This document shows positions 9,503 through 21,769 of a stretch of DNA of 64,000 nucleotides, in pieces (the first letter of the stretch is position 1; each line of letters opens with the position of its first letter). Source of the stretch: Pseudomonas sp. TH15. Lineage in GTDB: Bacteria > Pseudomonadota > Gammaproteobacteria > Pseudomonadales > Pseudomonadaceae. The position numbers and the translations under genes are program-made. The stretch is from positions 1,509,501 to 1,573,500 of the forward strand of contig NZ_JAEKEL010000001.1 in assembly GCF_016651105.1 (NCBI RefSeq), in the 5' to 3' direction. The notes under the pieces were generated by a model. The model was not told the origin of the DNA. It saw only the letters and a program-made list of their open reading frames with translations, and ran no database searches.

Positions 9503-12500
9503 ATGAAAGCAGGTCTGTACCAACCAGATGAATTCAAGGATAACTGCGGTTTTGGCCTGATAGCCCATATGCAGGGCGAGCCCAGTCATACCCTTTTGCA
9601 AACGGCCATTGAGGCCCTGACCTGCATGACCCACCGCGGTGGGATCAACGCCGACGGCAAGACCGGTGACGGTTGCGGCTTGCTGATTCAAAAGCCGGAT
9701 GTGTTCCTGCGAGCCATCGCCCAGGAAACCTTCGGCGTCGAATTGCCCAAGCAATATGCCGTGGGCATGGTCTTCTTCAATCAGGACCCGGTCAAAGCCG
9801 AGGCCGCTCGCGAGAACATGAACCGCGAGATCCTCGCTGCCGGCCTGACACTTGTCGGCTGGCGCAAAGTGCCGATCGATACCAGCGTCCTCGGCCGCCT
9901 GGCCCTCGAGCGCCTGCCGCAGATCGAGCAGGTGTACATCGGCGGTGAAGGTCTGAGCGATCAGGAGATGGCGGTCAAACTGTTCACCTCCCGTCGTCGC
10001 TCGTCGGTGGCCAACGCCGCTGACGCCGATCACTATGTCTGCAGCTTTTCGCACAAAACCATTATTTATAAAGGCCTGATGATGCCGGCGGACCTCACCG
10101 CCTTCTATCCAGACCTCAGCGACCAGCGCCTGCAAACCTCGATTTGCGTGTTCCACCAGCGCTTCTCGACCAACACCCTGCCGAAATGGCCGTTGGCGCA
10201 GCCGTTCCGCTTCCTCGCCCACAACGGCGAGATCAACACCATCACCGGCAACCGTAACTGGGCCGTGGCGCGTCGTACCAAGTTCACCAACGATTTGATG
10301 GACCTGGAAGAACTCGGCCCGCTGGTTAACCGTGTTGGCTCCGACTCCTCCAGCATGGACAACATGCTCGAGCTGATGGTCACCGGCGGCATCGACCTGT
10401 TCCGTGGCGTGCGGATGATCATTCCGCCTGCGTGGCAGAACGTCGAAACCATGGACCCGGATCTGCGGGCGTTCTACGAATACAACTCGATGCACATGGA
10501 ACCGTGGGACGGCCCGGCCGGCGTGGTAATGACCGATGGTCGTTACGCGGTGTGCCTGCTCGACCGTAACGGTCTGCGTCCGGCGCGTTGGGTCACCACC
10601 AAAAACGGTTTCATCACCCTGGCGTCGGAAATCGGTGTCTGGAACTACCAGCCTGAAGACGTGATCGCCAAGGGCCGCGTTGGTCCGGGCCAGATCTTTG
10701 CCGTGGACACCGAAACCGGTCAGATCCTCGACACCGACGCGATCGACAACCGCTTGAAGTCTCGTCATCCGTACAAGCAATGGCTGCGCAAGAATGCCCT
10801 GCGCATCCAGGCGACCATGGAAGACAACGACCACGGTTCAGCTTTCTACGACGTCGACCAGCTCAAGCAGTACATGAAGATGTACCAGGTCACTTTCGAA
10901 GAACGTGATCAGGTGCTGCGTCCGCTCGGCGAGCAAGGCTACGAAGCCGTTGGCTCGATGGGCGACGATACGCCGATGGCCGTGCTGTCCCAGCGCGTGC
11001 GTACGCCGTACGACTATTTCCGCCAGCAGTTCGCGCAGGTCACCAACCCGCCGATCGACCCGCTGCGTGAAGCCATCGTCATGTCGCTGGAGATCTGCCT
11101 CGGTGCCGAGCGCAACATCTTCCAGGAGTCGCCGGAACACGCTTCGCGCGTGATCCTCAGCTCGCCGGTGATTTCCCCGGCCAAGTGGCGCTCGCTGATG
11201 AACCTCGACCGTCCGGGTTTCGAACGGGCGATCATCGACCTCAACTACGACGAAAGCGTCGGCCTCGAAGCGGCGATCCGCAACGTCGCCGATCAGGCTG
11301 AAGAAGCCGTTCGCTCCGGTCGTACCCAGGTTGTATTGAGTGACCGTCACATTGCCCCGGGCAAGTTGCCGATCCACGCTTCGCTCGCCACCGGCGCGGT
11401 ACACCACCGCCTGACCGAAAAAGGCCTGCGTTGCGACTCCAACATCCTCGTGGAAACGGCGACTGCTCGCGACCCGCATCACTTTGCGGTGTTGATCGGT
11501 TTCGGCGCCTCGGCGGTTTATCCGTTCTTGGCCTACGAAGTGCTGGGCGATCTGATCCGTACCGGTGAAGTGCTGGGCGACCTCTATGAGGTGTTCAAGA
11601 ACTACCGCAAAGGCATCACCAAAGGTCTGCTGAAGATATTGTCGAAGATGGGCATCTCGACCATTACTTCGTACCGCGGTGCGCAGTTGTTCGAAGCCAT
11701 TGGCCTGTCCGAAGAAGTTTGCGAATTGAGCTTCCGCGGCGTGCCGAGCCGCATCAAGGGTGCGCGTTTCGTCGACATCGAAGCCGAGCAGAAAGCCCTC
11801 GCCGCCGAGGCCTGGAGCCCGCGCAAGCCGATCCAGCAGGGCGGTCTGCTGAAATTCGTCCACGGTGGCGAATATCACGCTTACAACCCGGACGTGGTCA
11901 GCACCCTGCAAGCCGCTGTGCAGCAGGGCGACTACAGCAAGTTCAAGGAATACACGGCGCTGGTGGACAACCGTCCGGTGTCGATGATCCGCGACATGTT
12001 CAAGGTCAAAACCCTGGACACGCCGCTGGACATCAGCGAGATCGAACCGCTGGAATCGGTGCTCAAACGCTTCGACTCCGCGGGCATCTCCCTCGGTGCA
12101 CTGTCGCCAGAAGCCCACGAAGCCCTGGCCGAAGCCATGAACCGCCTCGGTGCCCGTTCCAACTCCGGCGAAGGCGGCGAAGACCCGGCGCGCTACGGCA
12201 CCATCAAGAGCTCGAAAATCAAGCAAGTGGCGACTGGTCGTTTCGGTGTAACTCCGGAATACCTGGTCAACGCTGAAGTGCTGCAGATCAAAGTCGCTCA
12301 GGGCGCCAAGCCCGGCGAAGGTGGTCAGTTGCCAGGGGGCAAGGTCAACGGTCTGATCGCCAAGCTGCGTTACGCAGTGCCGGGCGTGACCCTGATTTCG
12401 CCGCCGCCGCACCACGACATCTATTCGATTGAAGACTTGTCGCAGCTGATTTTCGACTTGAAACAAGTCAACCCGAAGGCCCTGGTCTCGGTGAAATTGG

Positions 12501-13948
12501 TTGCAGAAGCGGGCGTCGGCACCATCGCCGCCGGTGTGGCCAAGGCCTACGCGGACTTGATCACCATCTCCGGCTACGACGGCGGCACCGGCGCATCGCC
12601 GCTGACCTCGATCAAATACGCGGGCGCTCCGTGGGAACTCGGCCTGGCCGAAACCCACCAGACCCTGCGCGGCAACGACCTGCGCGGTAAAGTCCGGGTA
12701 CAAACCGACGGCGGCCTGAAAACCGGCCTCGACGTGATCAAGGCAGCCATTCTCGGCGCTGAAAGCTTCGGCTTCGGCACCGCGCCAATGATCGCCCTGG
12801 GCTGCAAATACCTGCGCATCTGCCACCTGAACAACTGCGCCACCGGCGTCGCGACTCAGAACGAGAAGCTGCGTAAAGACCACTACATCGGCACCGTCGA
12901 CATGGTGATCAACTTCTTCACCTACGTCGCTGAAGAAACCCGTGAGTGGCTGGCCAAGCTGGGCGTGCGCTCCCTCGAAGAGCTGATCGGTCGTACCGAT
13001 CTGCTGGACATCCTCGAAGGCCAGACCGCCAAGCAGCAACATCTGGACCTGACCCCGTTGCTGGGCAGCGATCACATCCCGGCAGACAAGCCTCAATTCT
13101 GCCAGGTCGACCGCAACCCGCCGTTCGACAAAGGCCTGCTGGCCGAGAAAATGGTCGACATGGCCACTTCGGCCATCAACGACATGAGCGGCGCCGATTT
13201 CGCGCTGGATATCTGCAACTGCGACCGTTCGATCGGCGCGCGGATCTCCGGTGAAATCGCGCGCAAGCACGGCAACCAAGGCATGGCGAACGCGCCGATC
13301 ACCTTCCGCTTCAAAGGGACGGCTGGTCAGAGCTTCGGTGTGTGGAACGCCGGCGGCCTGAACATGTACCTGGAAGGCGACGCCAACGACTACGTCGGCA
13401 AAGGCATGACCGGCGGCAAGCTGGTCATCGTGCCGCCCAAGGGCAGCGTCTACAAGACTCAGGACAGCGCCATTATCGGCAACACCTGCCTGTACGGCGC
13501 CACGGGCGGCAAGCTGTTCGCCGCTGGCACCGCGGGCGAGCGTTTCGCCGTGCGTAACTCCGGTGCTCACACCGTGGTTGAAGGCACCGGCGATCACTGC
13601 TGCGAGTACATGACCGGTGGTTTCGTCTGCGTCCTGGGCAAGACCGGTTACAACTTCGGCTCAGGCATGACCGGCGGTTTCGCCTACGTGCTCGACCAGG
13701 ACAACACCTTCGTTGACCGGGTCAACCACGAACTGGTGGAAATCCAGCGGATCAGCGGCGAAGCGATGGAAGCCTATCGCAGCCACCTGCAACGCGTGCT
13801 GGACGAATACGTCGCGGAAACCGACAGCGAATGGGGTCGTAACCTCGCTGAAAACCTCGACGACTATCTGCGCCGTTTCTGGCTGGTCAAGCCCAAGGCT
13901 GCCAACCTGAAATCGTTGCTTTCCAGCACCCGTGCCAATCCGCAGTGA
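9503..13948 (+). CDS. gltB: Glutamate synthase (NADPH) large subunit
   Basis: GltB, with GltD, makes two glutamates from glutamine and 2-oxoglutarate. It has an N-terminal class II glutaminase domain whose nucleophile Cys15 ([11 protein letters not shown]) is exposed after propeptide removal. A central linker and the FMN-binding synthase domain (about 800-1200, [20 protein letters not shown]) follow. The 3Fe-4S cluster motif [12 protein letters not shown] fits C-x5-C-x4-C, and a GXGXG beta-helix forms the C-terminus. ATG at 9503 (1481 residues) is preferred to GTG at 9497 because homologues begin MKAGLY. gltD follows 33 bases downstream. Confidence 0.96.
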   Translation: MKAGLYQPDEFKDNCGFGLIAHMQGEPSHTLLQTAIEALTCMTHRGGINADGKTGDGCGLLIQKPDVFLRAIAQETFGVELPKQYAVGMVFFNQDPVKAEAARENMNREILAAGLTLVGWRKVPIDTSVLGRLALERLPQIEQVYIGGEGLSDQEMAVKLFTSRRRSSVANAADADHYVCSFSHKTIIYKGLMMPADLTAFYPDLSDQRLQTSICVFHQRFSTNTLPKWPLAQPFRFLAHNGEINTITGNRNWAVARRTKFTNDLMDLEELGPLVNRVGSDSSSMDNMLELMVTGGIDLFRGVRMIIPPAWQNVETMDPDLRAFYEYNSMHMEPWDGPAGVVMTDGRYAVCLLDRNGLRPARWVTTKNGFITLASEIGVWNYQPEDVIAKGRVGPGQIFAVDTETGQILDTDAIDNRLKSRHPYKQWLRKNALRIQATMEDNDHGSAFYDVDQLKQYMKMYQVTFEERDQVLRPLGEQGYEAVGSMGDDTPMAVLSQRVRTPYDYFRQQFAQVTNPPIDPLREAIVMSLEICLGAERNIFQESPEHASRVILSSPVISPAKWRSLMNLDRPGFERAIIDLNYDESVGLEAAIRNVADQAEEAVRSGRTQVVLSDRHIAPGKLPIHASLATGAVHHRLTEKGLRCDSNILVETATARDPHHFAVLIGFGASAVYPFLAYEVLGDLIRTGEVLGDLYEVFKNYRKGITKGLLKILSKMGISTITSYRGAQLFEAIGLSEEVCELSFRGVPSRIKGARFVDIEAEQKALAAEAWSPRKPIQQGGLLKFVHGGEYHAYNPDVVSTLQAAVQQGDYSKFKEYTALVDNRPVSMIRDMFKVKTLDTPLDISEIEPLESVLKRFDSAGISLGALSPEAHEALAEAMNRLGARSNSGEGGEDPARYGTIKSSKIKQVATGRFGVTPEYLVNAEVLQIKVAQGAKPGEGGQLPGGKVNGLIAKLRYAVPGVTLISPPPHHDIYSIEDLSQLIFDLKQVNPKALVSVKLVAEAGVGTIAAGVAKAYADLITISGYDGGTGASPLTSIKYAGAPWELGLAETHQTLRGNDLRGKVRVQTDGGLKTGLDVIKAAILGAESFGFGTAPMIALGCKYLRICHLNNCATGVATQNEKLRKDHYIGTVDMVINFFTYVAEETREWLAKLGVRSLEELIGRTDLLDILEGQTAKQQHLDLTPLLGSDHIPADKPQFCQVDRNPPFDKGLLAEKMVDMATSAINDMSGADFALDICNCDRSIGARISGEIARKHGNQGMANAPITFRFKGTAGQSFGVWNAGGLNMYLEGDANDYVGKGMTGGKLVIVPPKGSVYKTQDSAIIGNTCLYGATGGKLFAAGTAGERFAVRNSGAHTVVEGTGDHCCEYMTGGFVCVLGKTGYNFGSGMTGGFAYVLDQDNTFVDRVNHELVEIQRISGEAMEAYRSHLQRVLDEYVAETDSEWGRNLAENLDDYLRRFWLVKPKAANLKSLLSSTRANPQ

Positions 13949-15400
<1,452 letters not shown>

Positions 15401-15430
15401 TCACTTTCCAGAATTGGAATGCGATCAAAA

Positions 15431-15520
15431 TGTGGGAGCGGGCTTGCTCGCGAAGGCGGTGTAACAGTCAATATTGATGTCGACTGACACACCGCTTTCG
15501 CGAGCAAGCCCGCTCCCACA
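15431..15520. repeat. REPIN (REP doublet) between gltD and hemE
   Basis: Two inverted REP palindromes (GTGGGAGCGGGCTTGCTCGC and its complement) flank a 40-odd-base spacer, 90 bp in total. It differs at only three positions from the element at 55070-55159, so the two are recent copies of one REPIN. No REP-associated transposase lies in the window. Confidence 0.9.
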
Positions 15521-15653
15521 TTGGTTTCAGGGTGTTACCAATACCGGAGTTTCACCGCAATAAATTGACCCGATAGACAAAAGGCTGACCTGCAACCGTG
15601 CCTTTTGCGTCGCGCTCTGAGAAAATGCCCGCACTTTTTTTCCGGATGCCGAC

Positions 15654-16721
15654 ATGACTGCCCTGAAGAACGACCGTTTCCTTCGCGCCCTGCTCAAGCA
15701 ACCTGTAGACGTCACGCCGGTATGGATGATGCGTCAGGCCGGTCGCTACCTGCCTGAATACCGCGCCAGCCGTGCCAAGGCCGGTGACTTCATGAGCCTG
15801 TGCATGAACCCGGAGTTCGCTTGCGAAGTCACGATGCAACCGCTCGACCGCTATCCACAACTGGACGCGGCGATCCTCTTCTCCGACATCCTGACCATCC
15901 CGGATGCCATGGGCCAAGGCCTGTACTTCGAGACCGGCGAAGGTCCGCGCTTCAAGAAAGTCGTCAGCACCCTGGCCGATATCGAAGCCCTGCCGATTCC
16001 TGACCCACAAAAAGACCTTGGCTACGTCATGGACGCGGTCAGCACCATCCGCCGCGAACTGAACGGCCGCGTGCCGCTGATCGGCTTCTCCGGTAGCCCA
16101 TGGACCCTGGCCACCTACATGGTCGAAGGCGGCTCGTCGAAAGACTTCCGCAAGACCAAAGCCATGCTCTACGACAACCCGCAAGCCATGCACCTGCTGC
16201 TGGATAAACTTGCGCAGTCGGTCACCAGCTACCTCAACGGCCAGATCATGGCTGGCGCGCAAGCGGTGCAGATCTTCGACACTTGGGGCGGCAACCTCTC
16301 GGCGGCGGCGTACCAGGAATTCTCCCTGGCCTACATGCGTAAAATCGTCAGCGGCCTGATCCGCGAACACGAAGGCCGCAAAGTGCCGGTCATCCTGTTC
16401 ACCAAAAACGGCGGCCTGTGGCTGGAAAGCATCGCCGACGCTGGCGCGGACGCGTTGGGCCTGGACTGGACCTGCGACATCGGCGAAGCCCGCCAGCGCG
16501 TCGGCAACAAAGTCGCCCTGCAAGGCAACATGGACCCGACCGTGCTGTACGCCAAGCCAGAAGCCATCCGTACCGAAGTCGGCCGCATCCTCGCCAGCTA
16601 CGGCAAGGGCAGCGGCCACGTGTTCAACCTCGGTCATGGCATCACCCCGGAAGTTGATCCGGAACATGCAGGCGCGTTCATGCGCGCGGTGCATGAGTTG
16701 TCGGCGCAGTATCACGAGTGA
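15654..16721 (+). CDS. hemE: Uroporphyrinogen decarboxylase
   Basis: HemE removes four carboxyl groups from uroporphyrinogen III to give coproporphyrinogen III in heme biosynthesis. The 355-residue protein has the signature [16 protein letters not shown] near the N-terminus and the [14 protein letters not shown] block with the catalytic Asp. A conserved [13 protein letters not shown] segment follows. The length is normal. It is a single-gene unit ended by a strong hairpin. Confidence 0.96.
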   Translation: MTALKNDRFLRALLKQPVDVTPVWMMRQAGRYLPEYRASRAKAGDFMSLCMNPEFACEVTMQPLDRYPQLDAAILFSDILTIPDAMGQGLYFETGEGPRFKKVVSTLADIEALPIPDPQKDLGYVMDAVSTIRRELNGRVPLIGFSGSPWTLATYMVEGGSSKDFRKTKAMLYDNPQAMHLLLDKLAQSVTSYLNGQIMAGAQAVQIFDTWGGNLSAAAYQEFSLAYMRKIVSGLIREHEGRKVPVILFTKNGGLWLESIADAGADALGLDWTCDIGEARQRVGNKVALQGNMDPTVLYAKPEAIRTEVGRILASYGKGSGHVFNLGHGITPEVDPEHAGAFMRAVHELSAQYHE

Positions 16722-16737
16722 TCGTCGCCCGATAACG

Positions 16738-16770
16738 AAAACGCCCGGCATTTGCCGGGCGTTTTTGTTT
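16738..16770 (+). terminator. Rho-independent terminator of hemE
   Basis: GCCCGGCA and TGCCGGGC form a perfect stem with a two-base loop, followed by GTTTTTGTTT. It starts about 17 bases after the hemE stop. Confidence 0.9.
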
Positions 16771-16799
16771 CCACAATCCAAAGTCAGACACAGATCAAA

Positions 16800-16888
16800 T
16801 GTGGGAGCGAGCCTGCTCGCGAAAGCGGTGGATCAGCAACATTTGCATTAACTGATAAAACGCTATCGCGAGCAGGCTCGCTCCCACA
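16800..16888. repeat. REPIN between hemE and the ynfM-like gene
   Basis: An 89-bp doublet of inverted REP palindromes of the GAGCGAGCCTGCTCGC subtype. It lies immediately downstream of the hemE terminator and of the convergent ynfM-like gene. Confidence 0.9.
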
Positions 16889-16899
16889 TGGGTTTTGTA

Positions 16900-18174
16900 T
16901 CAGGCCTTAACACCCTGCAATGGCGGCAACTTCGCCAGCTTCAACGCCACCAGCAACGCAATCACCAACAACCCGCCAATAAACAACCCAATCCCGTTCC
17001 ACCCGCCCAAATGCCAGAACACCCCACCTGCCGTCCCGGCAATGCTCGACCCGGCGTAATAACTGAACAGATACAGCGAAGACGCCTGCCCCTTGGCCTT
17101 GATCGCCCGGCGCCCAATCCAGCTACTGGCCACCGAATGCGCGCCGAAGAAGCCGAAGGTGAAGATCAGCATGCCAATTATCACCACCGGCAGCGGTGTG
17201 AACATCGTCAGTGTGAGGCCGGCAAGCATCAGCACAATCGTCGCCCAAAGCACTTTGCGCCGGCCCAGTTTGTCGGCCAACGAGCCGATTTTCGCCGAGC
17301 TATAAATCCCCGACAGGTACACCACCGACAACAGTCCAACGAACGCTTGGTCCATGTTGTACGGCGCAGCCAGCAGGCGATAGCCGATGTAGTTGAACAG
17401 CGTGACGAACGCGCCCATCAGCACAAAGGCTTCGACAAACAGCAGCGGCAGGCCGGCGTCGCGAAAGTGCATGGTGAAGCCGTCGAGCAGGCTGCGCGGG
17501 TGCATCGAGCGGGAACGGAAGTTGCGCGATTCGGGGAGGATCTTCCAGAACACCGTCGCTGCAATTAGCGCCAGACCGCCGATCACCAGCATCGCCGTGT
17601 GCCAGCTGACGAAATCGATCAAAACCCCGGTGATCAAGCGCCCGCTCATCCCGCCAATCGCGTTGCCACCGATGTACAACCCCATCGCCAAGCCGATGTG
17701 CTGCGGATGAATTTCTTCGCTCAGGTAAGTCATGGCCACCGCCGCCAGGCCGCTCAACGACAGCCCGATCAACGCGCGCATGATCAACACACCTTCCCAG
17801 CTCGGCATCATCGCGCTGGCCATGGTGCACAGAGCCGCGGCGAACAACGCCGTCACCATCACCGGCTTACGCCCGACGCGGTCGGAAATCGGGCCAGTGA
17901 TCAGCAGACCAATCGCGAGCATGCCAGTGGCCACCGACAGAATCAGGCTGCTCTGCGCTGCGTTGATCGAATATTCGTGGGACAGCAGCGGCATCATCGG
18001 CTGCACGCAATACAGCAAGGCAAACGTCGCGAAGCCGCCGGAGAACAGCGCCAGCACCGTGCGCATGAACATCGGCGTGCCTTTTTCGATGTAGATCTCG
18101 TTCAGCTCGGCGACGACATCGTCCAGCGCGGTGGGCTGTATTTCATGGGCGAGTGGGGCGACAGCAGTTTTCAC
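16900..18174 (-). CDS. ynfM: MFS exporter of the YnfM type
   Basis: This is a 12-helix major facilitator superfamily transporter in the inner membrane, very close in pattern to enteric YnfM. Matching blocks include ALFSGGFATFALLYCVQPMM, the motif A loop GPISDRVGRKP, ALIGLSLSGLAAVAMTYLSE and AHSVASSWIGRRA. Its substrate is unknown; arabinose or drug efflux has been suggested for relatives. A longer in-frame start exists, but GTG at 18174 (424 residues) has GAGG six bases upstream and is preferred. It is divergent from a LysR gene of the YnfL type, the same pairing as in enterics, so that regulator probably controls it. Confidence 0.85.
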   Translation of the reverse strand: MKTAVAPLAHEIQPTALDDVVAELNEIYIEKGTPMFMRTVLALFSGGFATFALLYCVQPMMPLLSHEYSINAAQSSLILSVATGMLAIGLLITGPISDRVGRKPVMVTALFAAALCTMASAMMPSWEGVLIMRALIGLSLSGLAAVAMTYLSEEIHPQHIGLAMGLYIGGNAIGGMSGRLITGVLIDFVSWHTAMLVIGGLALIAATVFWKILPESRNFRSRSMHPRSLLDGFTMHFRDAGLPLLFVEAFVLMGAFVTLFNYIGYRLLAAPYNMDQAFVGLLSVVYLSGIYSSAKIGSLADKLGRRKVLWATIVLMLAGLTLTMFTPLPVVIIGMLIFTFGFFGAHSVASSWIGRRAIKAKGQASSLYLFSYYAGSSIAGTAGGVFWHLGGWNGIGLFIGGLLVIALLVALKLAKLPPLQGVKA

Positions 18175-18293
18175 TTCGGACCTCGGAGGGCGCAGCCGGT
18201 CAGGCAATGGAAAAAAGCATATAGCTGCCTAACGATTCAATCCAATATATTATTCGACCTGTTTAAGACGTTTCACGACCTAATGGGGTTTTC
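18175..18293. promoter_or_regulatory. Divergent promoter region of the ynfM/ynfL-like pair
   Basis: The 119-base gap between divergent starts is AT-rich around 18226-18260. This is where a LysR protein would be expected to bind, but no confident T-N11-A dyad was fixed by eye. Confidence 0.35.
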
Positions 18294-19196
18294 ATGGAAT
18301 TGCGTCACCTGCGCTACTTCATCGCCGTCGCCGAAGAACTGCATTTCGGCCGCGCCGCCCAAGTGCTGGGCATCTCTCAGCCGCCCTTGAGCCAGCAGAT
18401 TCAGGCACTGGAAGCCGAGGTTGGCGCGCGGCTTTTCGAGCGTACCAATCGTCGGGTCGAACTCAGCGAAGCCGGTCGGTTGTTTCTGGAAGAGGCTCGG
18501 TTGGCGTTGGCCCAGGTCGACAAAGCGGCAGATGTCGCCCGGCGGGCGCAACTCGGTGAGTTGGGTGAACTGAAAATCGGCTTCACCTCGTCGGCACCGT
18601 TTAACTCGACCATCCCCCAGGCGATCTTCTCGTTTCGCCAACGCTTCCCGGCGGTACACCTGAACCTGCGGGAAATGAGCAGCACCCAAGTGGCCGACGC
18701 ACTGGTGGATGAGTCGATTGAAGTCGGGATCATGCGCCCGCTCGGTTTGCCGGATTCCCTCAGCGTCGTCGAATTGATGCGCGAGCCACTGGTGGCAGTG
18801 CTCAGCTCCAAGCATCCGCTGGTGAACGGCAGCGAAGAAGGCTTGTTCCTGTCGGCCCTGGCCCTCGAACCGTTCGTATTTTTCCCACGCAGTTACGGCA
18901 GTGGTCTGTACGCCCAGTTACTGACCTTGGCCCGAGATGCCGGCTTCAGCCCGCACTTCGCCCAAGAGGCCGGCGAGGCGATGACCATCATCGGCCTGGT
19001 AGCGGCGGGGTTGGGCGTGTCGGTGTTGCCGGCGTCATATCAGCGGATGCGCATTGATGGCGTGGTCTATCGGCCGCTGCTGGACCCGGAAGCGGTGTCG
19101 GCAGTGTGGCTGGTGCAACGCAAGGATCAGAAATCGCCGATGGCCAAGGCGTTTGTGGAATTGCTGACGCGCAAAGTCGACCCATTGAAAAACTGA
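18294..19196 (+). CDS. ynfL: LysR-family transcriptional regulator of the YnfL type
   Basis: This 300-residue regulator has an N-terminal winged helix-turn-helix (residues 1-60, MELRHLRYFIAVAEELHFG, then PPLSQQIQALE). The C-terminal LysR substrate-binding domain covers about 90-295 (IGFTSSAPFNSTIPQAI, GVSVLPASYQRM). It most likely binds the shared gap and controls its own gene and the divergent MFS gene. The inducer is unknown. A double ATG-proximal context leaves the start as annotated. Confidence 0.85.
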   Translation: MELRHLRYFIAVAEELHFGRAAQVLGISQPPLSQQIQALEAEVGARLFERTNRRVELSEAGRLFLEEARLALAQVDKAADVARRAQLGELGELKIGFTSSAPFNSTIPQAIFSFRQRFPAVHLNLREMSSTQVADALVDESIEVGIMRPLGLPDSLSVVELMREPLVAVLSSKHPLVNGSEEGLFLSALALEPFVFFPRSYGSGLYAQLLTLARDAGFSPHFAQEAGEAMTIIGLVAAGLGVSVLPASYQRMRIDGVVYRPLLDPEAVSAVWLVQRKDQKSPMAKAFVELLTRKVDPLKN

Positions 19197-19210
19197 CTGC
19201 TGCGCAGTCA

Positions 19211-19274
19211 TTCGCGAGCAGGCTCGCTCCCACCCTGGAATGCGTTCCCCTGTGGGAGCGAGCCTGCTCGCGAA
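19211..19274. repeat. REPIN, outward-facing doublet
   Basis: Two REP palindromes of the GAGCGAGCCTGCTCGC subtype in inverted order relative to most others here, only 18 bases apart. They lie between the convergent LysR gene and the small secreted protein gene. Confidence 0.88.
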
Positions 19275-19299
19275 GGCGTCCACTCAACCACTGCAGCTT

Positions 19300-19737
19300 T
19301 CAGGGCAACCGCACCAAATCGCCCTTCAACGCCACCCGCGTGACAAAAATCCCCGCCCGACACTCGTATGTATTCAAATCCTTGCGCACATGCTGGTCGT
19401 AGTAGCTGACGATATTGACCACCGCATTCGCCCCGACACGCTTGGCGTCGGCCTGCAACCTGATCAGATTCGACTGCAATACCCACTCGCAGGAATCATG
19501 ATCGCTCTTGTTGAAACCATTGGTTTTCAGGTCGCTGATCACCTCCCGGCGCAGCAACTGCTGAGTGCCCTGCGGCCCGTTGCCGGCCAGATAAAACTTC
19601 ACACTGCCATCCAGCCGCCCGGCCCGCAGCGCGTCCGAGACGACGGTTTCGAACGGCATGTACATCAGGTTGGTGGCATGGCTGGCGCTGGGCATCAGCG
19701 CGAAAAGCGTGGCGGCGATCAGGGCTTTCACTTGCAT
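19300..19737 (-). CDS. Small secreted protein, paralogue of the next gene (unknown function)
   Basis: A 145-residue protein with a Sec signal peptide (MQVKALIAATLFALMPSASHA). The mature part includes GSVKFYLAGN, NGFNKSDHDSCEWVLQS, GANAVVNIVSYYDQHVRKDLNTYECRAGIFV and ALKGDLVRL. A longer reading exists, but AAGGAG lies six bases before the ATG at 19737. It is clearly homologous to the protein at 20067-20513, so the pair is a tandem duplication. I do not recognise a characterised function; members of this family are sometimes mislabelled as excinuclease subunits. Two cysteines per mature protein could form a disulfide. Confidence 0.75.
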   Translation of the reverse strand: MQVKALIAATLFALMPSASHATNLMYMPFETVVSDALRAGRLDGSVKFYLAGNGPQGTQQLLRREVISDLKTNGFNKSDHDSCEWVLQSNLIRLQADAKRVGANAVVNIVSYYDQHVRKDLNTYECRAGIFVTRVALKGDLVRLP

Positions 19738-19832
19738 GGTCATCTCCTTGACGGTGAAAGAGAAGCGCGTATACAGGCGATGTGCTGAGGCCTGCATCAG
19801 CGAGTGTAGACGCCGTCCAAACGCTACACCTT

Positions 19833-19959
19833 TGTGGCGAGGGGATTTATCCCCGTTGGGTCGCGAAGCTGCCCCAGATCCAGTGTTCGCGGTTCGTCAG
19901 CTAATCCGCCTCGCCAGATTTCGCCGCGCAGCCGAGCGGGAGCAAGCTCCCTCGCCACA
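19833..19959. repeat. REP doublet of the GTGGCGAGGG subtype
   Basis: Imperfect inverted pair (TGTGGCGAGGGGATTTATCC at one end, GGGAGCAAGCTCCCTCGCCA at the other) occupying most of the gap between the two secreted paralogues. Nothing else is visible in that gap of about 330 bases. Confidence 0.7.
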
Positions 19960-20066
19960 GGTTCAGCACAATTCAATCAGTGTTTGAAGCAGACAGGGGG
20001 TCGGCCATGACCAGCCAACCTATTTGTGAAAGGGCGCCGAATGGCGCCGCTTGTCGTTTCCGGCGG

Positions 20067-20513
20067 TTACTGAACCTTCGCCAAATCCCCTTTCAACGCA
20101 ACGCCCGCCATGATCGCGCCAGCGTGGCATTCATAGTTCGTTGCATCCTTACGCTCGTTGCTCTTGTAGAAGCTGACGATGTTGGTCACCGCGTTAGCAC
20201 CAGCGCCCTTGGCCGCTTGGAACAGGCTGATGATTGCCGATTGCGCGACCCATTCGCAGGCGACTGCGTCGGTCTTGTTGAAGGCGTTGGTTTTCTTGTT
20301 GGTCACGGCGCCGGGGCTGACGACGGTGACGGTGCCGGTCGGGGTGTTGCCGGCCAGGTAGAATTTCACGCTGCCATCGATTTTGCCGGTGCGGGTGGCC
20401 TCGGCAACGGCTTTATCGAGAGGCAGGTACACCGTGGTGTCGCGGGCCTGGCTGACGGCCGGTAGGGCGCAGATCAGCAGGGTGGCGGCCGCGGCGAGTT
20501 TCTTGACGTGCAT
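20067..20513 (-). CDS. Small secreted protein, paralogue of the preceding gene (unknown function)
   Basis: A 148-residue protein with a Sec signal peptide (cleavage near SQARD, about residue 23). Its mature domain shares GSVKFYLAGN, NAFNKTDAVACEWVAQS, GANAVTNIVSFYKSNERKD, YECHAG and ALKGDLAKV with the protein at 19300-19737. AAGGAG precedes the ATG by six bases. It is transcribed in the same direction as, and 29 bases downstream of, the last aryl polyene gene, so it could be read through from that operon. Function unknown. Confidence 0.75.
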   Translation of the reverse strand: MHVKKLAAAATLLICALPAVSQARDTTVYLPLDKAVAEATRTGKIDGSVKFYLAGNTPTGTVTVVSPGAVTNKKTNAFNKTDAVACEWVAQSAIISLFQAAKGAGANAVTNIVSFYKSNERKDATNYECHAGAIMAGVALKGDLAKVQ

Positions 20514-20542
20514 GGAGGTCTCCTTGACCTTGATTAATACGG

Positions 20543-21769
20543 TTACGACCAGCGGCGAAAGATCAGCGAGGTGTTGACGCCGCCGAAGGCGAAGTTGTTG
20601 TTCATTACGTACTGGTTGCTCATCTGCCGGAACTCGCCGCGCAGGTAGTCGAGCTTGCCGCAGTGCGGGTCGACCTCGTCGAGGTTGAAAGTGTGCACGT
20701 ACAGGTCGCGGTTCATCATTTCGATGCTGAACCAGGATTCCAGCGCACCGCAGGCCCCGAGGGTGTGGCCGAGGAAGCTTTTCTGCGAGCTGATCGGCAT
20801 GTGCTCGCCGAACAACGAACTGGTTGCCTGTGTTTCGGCGATGTCGCCCTGTTCGGTCGCGGTGCCGTGACCGTTTACGTAGCCGATGTCCGACGGCTGC
20901 AAACCGGCGTCTTCCAGGGCCAGTTCCATGGCGCGGCGCATGGTCGCTTGCTCTGGACGGGTGGTGTGCTGGCCGTCGGCGTTGCTGCCGAAACCGACGA
21001 GTTCGGCATGGATGTGTGCGCCACGGGCCAAAGCGTGTTCGAGTTCTTCGAGCACCAACATGCCGCCGCCTTCACCGATCACCAGGCCGTCACGGTCCTT
21101 GTCGTACGGCCGTGGGCTGGTTTGCGGCGCGTCGTTTTTCAGGCTGGTGGCGTAGAGCGCGTCGAAGACCATCGCTTCGGTCGGGCACAGTTCTTCGGCG
21201 CCGCCGGCCAGCATCAGCGGCAAGCGGCCGAACTTGATCGACTCGTAGGCGTAGCCAATGCCCTGGCTGCCGCTGGTGCAGGCGCTGGACGTCGGGATCA
21301 ACCGGCCGGTGAGGCCGAAGAAGATGCTGATATTCGCTGCTGTGGTGTGCGGCATCATCCGCACGTAGGAGTTGGCGTTCAGGCCTTCGGCTACGGAGTT
21401 GAGCAGCATGTTGCCGAACGCTTTTATCTCGTCGGTGCTGCCGGTGGACGAACCACAGGCGACGCCCATGCGCCCGTCCTTGATCGATTCATCGCCCAAC
21501 AGCCCCGCGTCGGCCAACGCTTGCTCAGCAGCACCCACAGCGAGCCGCGAGACGCGACCCATGCTGCGCAGTTGCTTGCGGGTCCAGTGGCTCGGGACTT
21601 TGAAGTCATCGATCGGCCCGGCGAGACGGGTGTTGAGTTCAGTGAAGCGGTCCCACTCGTCCATCCGGCGAATGCCGCTGCGGTTGGCCTTGAAGTTGGC
21701 GGCGATGGTCTCCCAATCGCTGCCCAGTGAGGTGATGCCGGCCATGCCGGTGACGACGACGCGCTTCAT
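20543..21769 (-). CDS. apeR: Beta-ketoacyl-ACP synthase of the aryl polyene pathway (ApeR type)
   Basis: A FabF-like ketosynthase of 408 residues. The catalytic triad is visible: Cys in TSSACTSGSQG, His in NGHGTATEQGD and His in SFLGHTLGACG, with a C-terminal NNFAFGGVNTS. In characterised APE systems a second KS (ApeR) acts alongside the ApeO/ApeC pair, probably in early chain building. It is the last gene of the minus-strand cluster. The ATG at 21769 overlaps the ketoreductase stop (TGATG), so GTG at 21775 is not used. Letter assignment follows the O-P-Q-R gene order of the E. coli cluster. Confidence 0.85.
   Translation of the reverse strand: MKRVVVTGMAGITSLGSDWETIAANFKANRSGIRRMDEWDRFTELNTRLAGPIDDFKVPSHWTRKQLRSMGRVSRLAVGAAEQALADAGLLGDESIKDGRMGVACGSSTGSTDEIKAFGNMLLNSVAEGLNANSYVRMMPHTTAANISIFFGLTGRLIPTSSACTSGSQGIGYAYESIKFGRLPLMLAGGAEELCPTEAMVFDALYATSLKNDAPQTSPRPYDKDRDGLVIGEGGGMLVLEELEHALARGAHIHAELVGFGSNADGQHTTRPEQATMRRAMELALEDAGLQPSDIGYVNGHGTATEQGDIAETQATSSLFGEHMPISSQKSFLGHTLGACGALESWFSIEMMNRDLYVHTFNLDEVDPHCGKLDYLRGEFRQMSNQYVMNNNFAFGGVNTSLIFRRWS

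Noticed and set aside
10838..13597. Very long minus-strand reading frame (over 900 codons) opposite gltB
   Set aside because: It is a shadow of gltB in GC-rich DNA. It has no recognisable domains, and gltB is fully supported.
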